Part shown: piece by piece, positions 45,523 through 54,600 of the stretch
Layout of the letters: each line of letters begins with the position of its first letter
How positions within the stretch are numbered: position 1 is the stretch's first letter
Assembly: GCF_000425445.1 (NCBI RefSeq)
Contig: NZ_AUDL01000004.1
Coordinates: 310,001-374,000 of the forward strand
DNA length: 64,000 nucleotides
DNA from: Flavobacterium denitrificans DSM 15936
Lineage (GTDB): Bacteria > Bacteroidota > Bacteroidia > Flavobacteriales > Flavobacteriaceae
Reading direction: 5' to 3'
The notes under the pieces: generated by a model
What the model was told of the DNA's origin: nothing
The model's input: only the letters and a program-made list of their open reading frames with translations
Databases searched by the model: none
Position numbers and translations under genes: made by a program

Positions 45523-46461
45523 ATGAATCCGAAAATATTGATCATTGGCGCCTGCGGTCAAATTGGAACCGAATTGACCCAAAAATTACGCAAGCTGTAC
45601 GGAACAGAAAATGTTATTGCTTCTGATATCCGAAAATTAAATACTGATGTTGTTAATTCAGGACCTTTTGAAGTGGTCAATGCTTTAGATTTTAACCAAA
45701 TTGAACATTTAGTAGAAGTACATCAAATTACGGATGTTTATTTGATGGCAGCGCTTTTATCAGCAACAGCTGAAAAAAATCCTGCTTTTGCATGGGATTT
45801 GAATATGAATTCTCTTTTTCACGTTTTAAATTTGGCGAAAGCAAAAAAAATCAAAAAGATTTTCTGGCCTTCAAGTATTGCTGTTTTTGGACCAACGACT
45901 CCAAAAGAAAATACACCGCAATATACCGTAATGGAACCTTCAACAGTTTACGGAATTAGTAAACAAGCTGGAGAAAGATGGTGCGAATACTACCATAATA
46001 TTTATGGCGTTGATGTTCGCAGTATTCGTTATCCGGGTTTGATCAGCTGGTCGACTCCTCCGGGCGGCGGAACTACTGATTATGCCGTAGACATTTTCTA
46101 TAAGGCTATCGCCGATAAAAAATACGAATGCTTTTTATCTTCTGAAACCAAAATGCCGATGATGTATATGGATGATGCAATCGATGCAACCATCAACATC
46201 ATGAAAGCTCCGGCTGAAGAAATCAAAATTCATTCGTCATACAATTTGGCTGCAATGAGTTTTACTCCAACTGAGATTGCGGCCGAAATCAAAAAACATA
46301 TTCCTGAATTTGAAATCACTTATAATCCAGATTTCCGCCAGAAAATTGCAGACAGCTGGCCAGCAAGTATTGACGACAGTTCTGCAAGAGAAGACTGGAA
46401 CTGGAATCATAAGTTTGATTTGGAAACTATGACAAAAGATATGATTGAGCATTTGAGTTAA
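45523..46461 (+). CDS. L-threonine 3-dehydrogenase, SDR type
   Basis: A 312-residue NAD-dependent short-chain dehydrogenase of the extended (epimerase-like) group. The Rossmann motif is GACGQIG (residues 8-14) and the catalytic pair Tyr-x3-Lys lies in VYGISKQAGE. The sequence pattern (LLSATAEKNPAFAWDLNMNSL, WPSSIAVFGPTTPKENTPQ, RYPGLISWSTPPGGGTTDYA) fits the threonine dehydrogenases known from Flavobacterium and relatives, which oxidise L-threonine to 2-amino-3-ketobutyrate and differ from the zinc-dependent E. coli Tdh. No 2-amino-3-ketobutyrate ligase gene is adjacent. A nucleotide-sugar epimerase is the alternative, less likely given these blocks. Confidence 0.86.
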   Translation: MNPKILIIGACGQIGTELTQKLRKLYGTENVIASDIRKLNTDVVNSGPFEVVNALDFNQIEHLVEVHQITDVYLMAALLSATAEKNPAFAWDLNMNSLFHVLNLAKAKKIKKIFWPSSIAVFGPTTPKENTPQYTVMEPSTVYGISKQAGERWCEYYHNIYGVDVRSIRYPGLISWSTPPGGGTTDYAVDIFYKAIADKKYECFLSSETKMPMMYMDDAIDATINIMKAPAEEIKIHSSYNLAAMSFTPTEIAAEIKKHIPEFEITYNPDFRQKIADSWPASIDDSSAREDWNWNHKFDLETMTKDMIEHLS

Positions 46462-46491
46462 ATATTTTGAGATATTTCCAATAAAAAAATT

Positions 46492-46524
46492 AAAGCATTT
46501 CTAGATTTTTAGAAATGCTTTTTT
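46492..46524 (+). terminator. Terminator after the threonine dehydrogenase gene
   Basis: AAAGCATTTCTA pairs with TAGAAATGCTTT around a short T-rich loop and is followed by T residues. Confidence 0.88.
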
Positions 46525-46539
46525 ATTTAAAATAAAACT

Positions 46540-46547
46540 TATATTTG
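46540..46547 (+). promoter_or_regulatory. -7 box of the DUF5683 gene
   Basis: TATATTTG, 23 bases before the ATG at 46570. No -33 partner seen. Confidence 0.45.
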
Positions 46548-46569
46548 AAGGAAAAAACTTTCAAATTAA

Positions 46570-47115
46570 ATGATTCAATACATCTTTATTCTCTTTTTCA
46601 CCACTTCAATCTTATTTGCCCAAGCTCCATCAAATAGTAAATTAAAAGATTCTCTTGCTTCTCAAATTCTTGATCCATTGCGTCCAGCCAAAGCAACTTT
46701 TTATTCTGCAGTGCTACCCGGACTTGGTCAAATTTATAATAAAAAATATTGGAAAGTTCCATTAGTTTATGGAGCAATTGGCACAAGCATGTATTTTTAT
46801 ATTGACAATCAAAAGCAATACAATATTTACAGAGACGAATATAAAAATCGACTTGCTGGAAATAAAAGCGATTCAGAATATTTATCGAGATTAAGTGAAT
46901 CCCAATTGATGTCAGCGCAAAAACAATTTAAACGAAATAGTGATTTATCTTTATTATGTGCTGTTGGTTTTTATGCTTTAAATATTATTGATGCCAATAT
47001 TGATGCTTCTTTATCACAATTTAATGTAAACAATCGATTAGCATTTAAACCTCTCATAATTAAAGACACAACTTTAAGAAATGATGTGATAATTAGTTGT
47101 ATTTATACATTTTAA
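46570..47115 (+). CDS. DUF5683-family membrane protein
   Basis: A 181-residue protein with a signal peptide (residues 1-18, LFAQA) and the conserved block RPAKATFYSAVLPGLGQIYNKKYWKVPLVYG (about 39-69), which I recognise as the Bacteroidota DUF5683 family. Two hydrophobic segments follow (about 65-82 and 128-145). Between them lies a charged helical stretch. The biochemical role is unknown. A perfect terminator hairpin lies directly after the stop and is shared with the convergent aminopeptidase gene. Confidence 0.8.
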   Translation: MIQYIFILFFTTSILFAQAPSNSKLKDSLASQILDPLRPAKATFYSAVLPGLGQIYNKKYWKVPLVYGAIGTSMYFYIDNQKQYNIYRDEYKNRLAGNKSDSEYLSRLSESQLMSAQKQFKRNSDLSLLCAVGFYALNIIDANIDASLSQFNVNNRLAFKPLIIKDTTLRNDVIISCIYTF

Positions 47116-47122
47116 AACAAAA

Positions 47123-47154
47123 AAAGTCCCGTTTATTAATTTAAACGGGACTTT
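47123..47154. terminator. Bidirectional terminator between DUF5683 and M1 peptidase genes
   Basis: AAAGTCCCGTTTA (47123-47135) and TAAACGGGACTTT (47142-47154) form a perfect 13-bp stem between convergent genes. Confidence 0.92.
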
Positions 47155-47176
47155 CTTTTTATTCTTTTTTGAAAGA

Positions 47177-49057
47177 TTACTTCACTTCAAAAACATTATT
47201 TGTTTGTTTCACGTCTGCCATTAATCCGCTTGGATCGATCGTGATTTTTTTGATTGCATTTTTGTTTTTATCAATTGAAAAACTGTAGTTTGATTGTGCC
47301 CAAGCCCAGTCCTCTAAAACTGTTCTTTTCTCATTTGGATTTGGATTAGGTTTAATGAAATTCATCATTCTCAATGGAATGTAGAATGTTTCAGAAGTTC
47401 CATCTGTATAATCCACTTTTAAGTCGATTGGCATTGGCATTCTTCCAATTCTCTCTAAAGTAACTGTTGTTTTTCCAGCATTATCAGCAACAGCTGCAAT
47501 TCCGTAATCAATTGTGTTTGCTGTTTGTGCCCAATCTACTAAATACCAATCTAATTCAGCTCCAGAAACTCTTTCTGCTGATCTTTTGATGTCGTTTGGA
47601 GTTGGATGTTTGAATTTAAAATCGTTGTAATATCTTTTTAAAGTTTTGTCAACGTTTTCTTTTCCAATTACATATTCCAATTGCGAAAGGAAAATACTTC
47701 CTTTTACATAAGATGAAATACTGTACGGACGGTTTTCATCATAACGGTCACCGTGAGTTGTTTGTGGTTGTTCTTTTCCAGAATTTACTAAACTGTAATA
47801 AGCATTATAATTTCCTTTAAACGGATTTGCTTCTTTTTTGTCTCCTTTTAATTCGTTCAAAGCGCTGTCTTCAATATAAGTTGTAAAACCTTCGTCCATC
47901 CAAGGATGTTTTGATTCGTTTGAAGCCAAAATATGTTGGAACCAAGAGTGTCCTAATTCGTGTGTTGCAGTTCCTAGAATTCCTTCAAGTGTACCGCTTC
48001 CCAGCATCAAAGTACACATTGCATACTCCATTCCGCCGTCGCCACCTTGAATAAATGAATATTGTTTATAAGGATATGCACCAACTCTGTTGTTGTAATA
48101 GTCCATTACTTTTACCATTAAAGGCTCAAGTTGTTTCCAGTTTGCAGTTGTTTTTTCGTCATTTTTGTAGAAGAAATGCAAATCAACATCGTTTGGTCCT
48201 TTTACAATATCATGCGTGTAAGCTTTATCAGCTGCCCAAGTAAAATCATGAACATTTGGCGCGATGAAATGCCATGTCAAAGTTTTTGTTTTTTTAGGAT
48301 AAGTTACTGTTACGCCAGTGTCTTCATAACCATGTCCGATTGAGTTTTTATCCTGCAAATATCCTGAACCTCCAATTGTATAATCTTTATCAATCGTGAT
48401 TTTTACGTCAAAATCTCCCCAAACACCGTGAAATTCTCTCGCGATATATGGATCTGCGTGCCATCCTTCAAAATCAAATTCGGCTAATTTTGGATACCAT
48501 TGTGACATTGAAAGTTCTACACCTTCTTTGTTATTTCGTCCAGAACGACGAATTTGAACCGGAACTTGACCATCAAAATCTAATGTAAAAGTAGTTTTTG
48601 CGCCTGGCAAGATTGGCTTTGCCAAAGTCACTTCTAAAATTGTAGATGAAAGTCTTGTTTGAGCAGCAACTCCATCTTGCTTGAAATTAGCAACTTTTAA
48701 GAAACCAATTTCATTTGGCTTTAAAGTTTCAATTCGGCTTTGTTTTACTTCTTTTCCTTCTGCATCTTTTACTTTATTAACCATTCTTGCATCTGGATCT
48801 TTTATAGAATGCAGGCGAGCATCCATTTCGCTTCCTGGCTGAAATGCATTTGGGAATAAGTGATAAAAAACTTTTCTTAAAGTATCAGGAGAATTATTAG
48901 TATAAACTAATTCTTGTTTTCCTTTGTATTGATAGGTTTTTACGTCCATCGATACTTCCATTTTATAATCAACGTGCTGCTGCCAATAAGGAGCGCTTTG
49001 TGCAAAAGCAGAGTTTAAACCCAAACTCAGAAAGGATAATAGTATTATTTTTCGCAT
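47177..49057 (-). CDS. Secreted M1-family metallopeptidase
   Basis: A 626-residue zinc aminopeptidase with a signal peptide (residues 1-19, NSAFAQ). The zinc site is HELGHSWFQH (His366, Glu367, His370) with Glu389 in WMDEGFTTY as third ligand. The exopeptidase motif usually written GAMEN appears here as GGMEYA, a known variant in Bacteroidota members. The N-terminal beta domain (about 25-290) and C-terminal part are complete, with no T9SS sorting domain, so it is likely periplasmic or outer-membrane associated. It follows the subtilase gene on the same strand but is separated from it by a terminator. Confidence 0.92.
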   Translation of the reverse strand: MRKIILLSFLSLGLNSAFAQSAPYWQQHVDYKMEVSMDVKTYQYKGKQELVYTNNSPDTLRKVFYHLFPNAFQPGSEMDARLHSIKDPDARMVNKVKDAEGKEVKQSRIETLKPNEIGFLKVANFKQDGVAAQTRLSSTILEVTLAKPILPGAKTTFTLDFDGQVPVQIRRSGRNNKEGVELSMSQWYPKLAEFDFEGWHADPYIAREFHGVWGDFDVKITIDKDYTIGGSGYLQDKNSIGHGYEDTGVTVTYPKKTKTLTWHFIAPNVHDFTWAADKAYTHDIVKGPNDVDLHFFYKNDEKTTANWKQLEPLMVKVMDYYNNRVGAYPYKQYSFIQGGDGGMEYAMCTLMLGSGTLEGILGTATHELGHSWFQHILASNESKHPWMDEGFTTYIEDSALNELKGDKKEANPFKGNYNAYYSLVNSGKEQPQTTHGDRYDENRPYSISSYVKGSIFLSQLEYVIGKENVDKTLKRYYNDFKFKHPTPNDIKRSAERVSGAELDWYLVDWAQTANTIDYGIAAVADNAGKTTVTLERIGRMPMPIDLKVDYTDGTSETFYIPLRMMNFIKPNPNPNEKRTVLEDWAWAQSNYSFSIDKNKNAIKKITIDPSGLMADVKQTNNVFEVK

Positions 49058-49070
49058 GGTTATTTTAGTA

Positions 49071-49095
49071 AAAATGGAAGAGCTGCCACTCTTCC
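49071..49095 (-). terminator. Terminator after the subtilase gene
   Basis: Read on the minus strand, GGAAGAG pairs with CTCTTCC over a six-base loop and is followed by ATTTTT. It lies between the subtilase stop and the M1 peptidase start. Confidence 0.75.
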
Positions 49096-49119
49096 GTCGG
49101 ATTAGTATTTTTTATTTTA

Positions 49120-50754
49120 TTATTTTTTAGACATTTTTTCAGCCATGAGCAATGCATTGTAAGCATTTACCATTTTAGCCGTTTTTGAAGATTCTGCTGA
49201 AGAAACTGCTTTTGGTTTTTCATCTAGATTTGGATTTTTACCCAAAACTACTTTTGAAGGAAGCGCAACTCCTGAATCCATTAAAATTTGCTTCACCTGA
49301 GTAGCCTTCAATTTTGGATAATACGAACGAATCAACGCTGCTACACCTGCTGCGTTTGGAGATGCCATAGAAGTTCCTTGCAAATATTTGTATTTGTTGT
49401 TTGGAACCGTCGCGTAGATTTCTTCGCCCGGAGCAAAAACGTCTACATTTATTTTTCCGAAATTAGAAAATCCTGCTACTACATTTTCGCCGTATTCTTT
49501 GTTGATTGCACCAATCGTGATTACATTATTGGTGAACTCTTTTACGTTGTCTTTAGAATCATTTGGGTAATTGATGTTTTTAGTTTCATCAATATTATAA
49601 CCGTCATTACCTGCTGCATGTACAATTAGAACATCTTTTTTGGCTGCATAACTTAACGCATCGTAAACCCAGTCTTTATGCGGTGAATAGCTTTTTCCAA
49701 AACTTCCGTTGATTACTTTTGCTCCATTGTCAACTGCATATCGAATTGCCAATGCAATATCTTTATCATATTCATCTCCATCAGGCACTGCTCTTACCGT
49801 CAAGATTTCAACATTATTAGCAACACCGTCTCCTCCTAAATTATTGCCACGAACTTGCGCAATAATTCCGGCAACGTGAGTTCCGTGCAATGCTTTTTCT
49901 TTGTCAGGACCGTACACGACATTGTTTCCGTAACGAGTGTTTTTGATATCATCTGGATTATCGCCTACGATTTTTCTTCCGTCGTATTCCTTATTCAAAT
50001 TATAGTTTAGCTCATCATAAACTTGCGCTCTGTATTCCTCAAAGTCAGCCTCAGGATCAAAAGTAGGGCCTGCATTTGTAAAAATTTGAGTCATAACCAT
50101 TTTAGATCTCGCTACTTTTGGATCTGTAGAAGTTAAAGTGTTTAAGTCCTCAATTTTATACGTTTTTTTGTTAAGTTCTTTTTGAATGGTTTTATGAACT
50201 TCCAATAAAAAATCAACTTGTTGCTTATTTTGTAAAGCTTCTTCGTATTTCTCGTTATATTGAGCTAAAGCGGCTTTATATTGAGCTGAACCATCATCGG
50301 CTTTTTTGACAATACGTGTCATTTCAAGATTTTCATGCACGGCATCGCCAAGGAAATTCCATCCATGAATATCATCAATGAATCCGTTTTTATCATCGTC
50401 GATTCCATTGCCCGGAATTTCTTTTGGATTTGTCCAAATCATTCCTTTCAAATCTTCGTGCTCGATATCAATACCAGAATCTACAATTCCTACGATTACT
50501 TTTACACCTTTTTTCCCTTGCAGTAATTCTGCATAAGCTCTGTCAACACTCATTCCCGGAATAGAGTCTTTTACTAAATCAAGATGACTCCATCTTTTCA
50601 ATTCATTTTCAGTAACTGGCGCTTTTTTAACAACAGCTAAAGGTGCCTTGATGAATTCTTTAGAAGCAGCAGATTGTGCTTGTATAGTCGTACCGCAGCC
50701 TGCCAAAACTAGTAGGGCAAAAGCAGATAATTTAATCGGTTTAATGCTATTCAT
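49120..50754 (-). CDS. Subtilisin-like serine protease lipoprotein (S8)
   Basis: A 544-residue protease with a lipoprotein signal (LVLAGCGTT, Cys20). The catalytic triad is Asp92 (VGIVDSGID), His290 (LHGTHVAG) and Ser462 (GTSMASP), all in intact motifs. Between Asp and His is a long insertion (about residues 120-280, rich in charged helices), which explains the wide 198-residue spacing. The C-terminal end is short with no T9SS sorting domain, so the protein is held by its lipid anchor. Substrates are unknown. A -7 box lies close upstream. Confidence 0.93.
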   Translation of the reverse strand: MNSIKPIKLSAFALLVLAGCGTTIQAQSAASKEFIKAPLAVVKKAPVTENELKRWSHLDLVKDSIPGMSVDRAYAELLQGKKGVKVIVGIVDSGIDIEHEDLKGMIWTNPKEIPGNGIDDDKNGFIDDIHGWNFLGDAVHENLEMTRIVKKADDGSAQYKAALAQYNEKYEEALQNKQQVDFLLEVHKTIQKELNKKTYKIEDLNTLTSTDPKVARSKMVMTQIFTNAGPTFDPEADFEEYRAQVYDELNYNLNKEYDGRKIVGDNPDDIKNTRYGNNVVYGPDKEKALHGTHVAGIIAQVRGNNLGGDGVANNVEILTVRAVPDGDEYDKDIALAIRYAVDNGAKVINGSFGKSYSPHKDWVYDALSYAAKKDVLIVHAAGNDGYNIDETKNINYPNDSKDNVKEFTNNVITIGAINKEYGENVVAGFSNFGKINVDVFAPGEEIYATVPNNKYKYLQGTSMASPNAAGVAALIRSYYPKLKATQVKQILMDSGVALPSKVVLGKNPNLDEKPKAVSSAESSKTAKMVNAYNALLMAEKMSKK

Positions 50755-50772
50755 GTAATCTTAATTTAATGT

Positions 50773-50780
50773 CAAAGTTA
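50773..50780 (-). promoter_or_regulatory. -7 box of the subtilase gene
   Basis: On the minus strand TAACTTTG matches TAnnTTTG, with a leader of about 12 bases to the ATG. No -33 element at the usual distance. Confidence 0.45.
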
Positions 50781-50964
50781 AAAGATGGGCCTAAATTATG
50801 ATTTTTTGTTACAAAAAGCTAACGATTAACACTGTGTTATGATTATTTAAATTTACTTTAAGGAAACAGAAAGTTAATAAAAGGCGCTTTGTATCAAATA
50901 CTTAAAAAAAATCTTATAAATAATTATAGCTGTTTTATTTTTTGAAATTTCTGAAATCGTGCCG

Positions 50965-51011
50965 TTATGGTTTTCCGTAAGTAATCTCCGAAGAAATTAC
51001 ATATAATTGCG
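50965..51011 (+). promoter_or_regulatory. Promoter-proximal palindrome of the LRR pseudogene
   Basis: TTATGGTTTTCCGTAA (50965-50980) is an inverted repeat with one mismatch. It is followed after 21 bases by TATAATTGCG (51002-51011). The same pair, with the same spacing, precedes the intact LRR gene at 51554-51600. Confidence 0.6.
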
Positions 51012-51036
51012 CGACCTTATCTATAAACTTATTTTT

Positions 51037-51449
51037 ATGAAGAGAAAACTACTTTTGTTGCTTTTATTAGCAAACTTTTCTATTTATGCTCAGTATACAG
51101 CGATCCCTGATATTAATTTTGAGAAAAAATTAATCGCACTTGGAATCGATTCAGGCGCTACTGATGGACAAGTACTGACATCCAAAATCTATAATTTAAC
51201 CTATCTAAGTATTGAAAATAGTTCAATTACTGATTTGACAGGTATTGAAGCTTTTGTTTCTTTAGAAAGTTTATATTGTACTAAGAATAGCTTAACCTCT
51301 ATTAATCTTTCTCAAAACACAAAACTGATTAACTTAAATGTTCAGATAATAATAACCAAATTGATTTATCTGGATTGCCAAGAGGAATTTATTATCTGTA
51401 CTTGATTAATCAAGATGCATCTTCAGCAAAGAAAATTGTTGTAGAATAA
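51037..51449 (+). pseudogene. Decayed T9SS-type LRR protein gene with internal deletion
   Basis: The frame starting at ATG 51037 encodes a signal peptide (KLLLLLLLANFSIYAQ) almost identical to that of the next gene, then PDINFEKKLIALGIDSG and one or two leucine-rich repeats, up to LINLNVQ near 51343. The natural continuation is lost. In another frame from about 51347 the DNA encodes IDLSGLPRGIYYLYLINQ and a lysine-rich end stopping at 51449, which is the tail of a T9SS sorting domain. A large internal deletion with a frame change has joined the two ends. The shared upstream palindrome and a terminator are still present. The in-frame remnant would be a 122-residue protein ending at 51405. Confidence 0.82.
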
Positions 51450-51466
51450 CAAATAGCGTCCTGAGT

Positions 51467-51506
51467 AAAAGCTCCATTTTCAGTTAGTTGAGAATGGAGC
51501 TTTTTA
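51467..51506 (+). terminator. Terminator after the LRR pseudogene
   Basis: AAAAGCTCCATTTTCA pairs with TGAGAATGGAGCTTTT (one mismatch) and is followed by T residues. Confidence 0.88.
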
Positions 51507-51553
51507 TTTAACATCCGTTTTACATTAATCTTTTTAACTAAAAATAACGTCTG

Positions 51554-51600
51554 TTACGGTTTTCCGTAAGGAATTTCGTTTTAAATCAACTATAATTGCG
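51554..51600 (+). promoter_or_regulatory. Promoter-proximal palindrome of the giant LRR gene
   Basis: TTACGGTTTTCCGTAA (51554-51569) is a perfect inverted repeat with a four-base loop. TATAATTGCG (51591-51600) follows after 21 bases and may be the -7 region. The pair is conserved before the pseudogene, so it is probably functional. The binding factor is unknown. Confidence 0.6.
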
Positions 51601-51624
51601 ACGACAAAATTTTAAATTCCTTCT

Positions 51625-54600
51625 ATGAAAACAAAACTACTTTTGTTGCTGTTTTTAGCAAATTTTTCTATTTATGCTCAAATTAACCTGGTTCCTAACG
51701 CTGATTTTTATGCAGTAAACGGGTTGATCCAAAATTGGACTGTAGCGAATAATGTTAATTCCTATTATGACTATACCTCTTCTCAATATAGCGCAAAATT
51801 GTCTTATACGACTACATCTCCTAAAATTAGTGCGCTTGTTCCTATGAAAGCAGGGGTTACTTATACTGTAAAGTACAAGTACAAATATGTTAGTAATAAT
51901 TATAGCGGAGATCATCCTATTGCTTTGAATATTTCTCAAAACGGAAGTGCAAGCACTTTGTCTAGCAGTACTTTTGCGACCAATAATTTATGGACCGAGA
52001 AAGCAACTACTTTTACAGCAGATTCTGACCTGTCGTACAATTTATCCATTTCTACTTTTAGTTTTGATAGCGCCGCTTACGATGTTTTGATTGATGATGT
52101 TCAGGTTTATGTTCAAGGAACAGAACAATTTACGCGTATTCCAGATATCGAATTTGAAAAAAAATTAATTGCTTTGGGTCTTGATTCAGGAACGACTGAT
52201 GGCCAAGTACCAACAATCAACATCAATACTATAAAAACGCTCGATGTATCCAGTTCGAACATTACTAATTTAACAGGAATTGCCGATTTTAAAAATCTTA
52301 CTGCTCTAAATTGTAAAGGGAACAAACTAACTGATCTAGATATAAGCAATAATACAGCTTTGACTTTGTTGGATTGCTCGAACAATTCTATAAAAACTTT
52401 AGACTTAGTTAAAAATACGAATTTGACATTTCTTGATTGTAAAAGTAATGCGTTAGCAAATCTTAATGTATCTGCAAACACAGCTCTTCAATATCTGCAA
52501 ATTGGGAATAGTGGTAATCTAACTAATACCATTTCATCATTGGATCTTTCTCAAAATACCAATTTGTTAGAACTTAATGTTCAAAATCTTAGCTTAACAA
52601 GTCTTGATTTAACAAAAAATACTGCTCTTAAATTTTTAGAATGTAGTGGAAATACTTTAACCGCTTTAGACTTATCATCAAATACCGCTTTAGAAACCGT
52701 ATTTGCTAATACTAATAAGCTAACAGCTTTAGACGTAAGTAAAAATAAATTTCTAAAAAAATTAAGCTGCTTTTCTAATGAAATAGCAGTATTAGATCTT
52801 AGCAGCAATAATGCTTTAATTTTTCTAAACTGTGATTCTAATAAATTAAACAGATTAAATTTAAAGAATGGAAACAATACTAATTTTGTAGCAACATCAA
52901 CCCTTGTATATCGTTCTTTTTCTGGAGATGTATCAGTACCTTGTTATTCATCATTTCTAAAAAATCCAGATTTATTTTGTATACAGGTAGACGATGTTAC
53001 GTATTCAAAAACAAATTGGTCTTCGCTTAAAGGTAATATTGCTTTCTTTTCTATAATAGATTGTGGATTATACACAAAAATTCCAGATACAAAATTCGAA
53101 CTGAAGTTAATAACGCTTCAAATTGACAAAGATGGTCTAAATGGTGTTGTTTTAACATCCAACATTAACACCCTTACTTCATTAGATGTTTCAAGTGGTT
53201 CTATCACTGATTTAACAGGAATTCAGGACTTTACTTCTTTGACCAATTTAAATGCATCTAATAACACGCTGAAATCACTAGACGTTTCTAAAAATGCTGC
53301 CTTAAATACTTTAAATGTAGCAACAAACCCTTCCTTAACTTGTATTCAGGTTGCTAATGTCGCTGCAACTTCAAACTGGACCGTTACTAAGGATGCAATA
53401 GCAAGTTTTAATCTTGACTGTACAGTTTATACGCTTATTCCGGATCCGAAATTTGAAGAAAAACTGATTGCGTTGAAGATCGACACAGATGGATTAAATG
53501 GAAAAGTAAAAACAGAAAGCATTTCAGGAATTACCTATTTGGATATTTCTTCAAGTTCAATTTCTGATATTACAGGAATTAAAGATTTTACCTCTTTAAC
53601 AGAATTAAGAGCATACAGTAATAATTTAAAGACAGTTGATGTTACTAAAAACCCAAAATTAACCACTTTGAGAGTTGGAGGAAATCAATTAACAACTCTT
53701 GATGTTTCTCAAAATACTGCTCTAACTTATTTAGCTTTTGACAATAATCAATTAACCACAATTGACCTTTCAAAAAATACAGCGATAAACTATTTAGACG
53801 CTGGAAATAATTTATTGCCAACTATTGATCTTTCATTCAACACAAAAATAAGTACATTGTTTTTACATTCGAATGTGTTGGTGTCTTTAGATCTTACGAA
53901 AAACACTTCATTAGTTCAATTATGGTGTTTTGAAAATCAAATCCGAACACTGGATCTTTCTCAAAACACAAAATTAGTTGAAGCATTGGGTAATAATAAC
54001 AGATTAATAAATCTGAATCTTAAAAATGGAAAAAACATTCAGTTTGGTGGTCAAAATGGTGGCTTAAGATTTAGCGACAACCCTGAGTTAAAATGTATTC
54101 TGGTTGATGATGTTAATTTTTCCAATGCAAATTGGGCAACCAAAAAAGATGCAGGAGCCATTTTTTCTGCTACAGCTTGCCCTGTTGTAGAACCTTTTAC
54201 CCTAATTCCTGATGCTAACTTTGAAGATAAATTAATCGCGCTTCAAATTGATAAAGATGGAAAAAATGGAAAAGTTGCTACCGAAAGTATTGCCTATCTG
54301 ACTAATTTAAATATTTCAAACAGCACTATAAGTGACTTAACAGGAATTGAAGATTTCGTTTCACTAACTTCATTAGAATGCAACAACAATCAGCTGAAAA
54401 CAATTAATCTGTCAAAAAATCGTGCTTTGACAAAATTAAATGTAAGCAAAAATCAACTTACTATTTTAGATGTTTCTAACAACACATTATTAAATAATTT
54501 AAACTGTAGTTCTAACGCAATTCTTGCTTTAGATCTTACTAAAATAACTGCTTTAACGAACTTAAGTGCTAGTTTCAACAAAATCCAATATTTGGATGTT

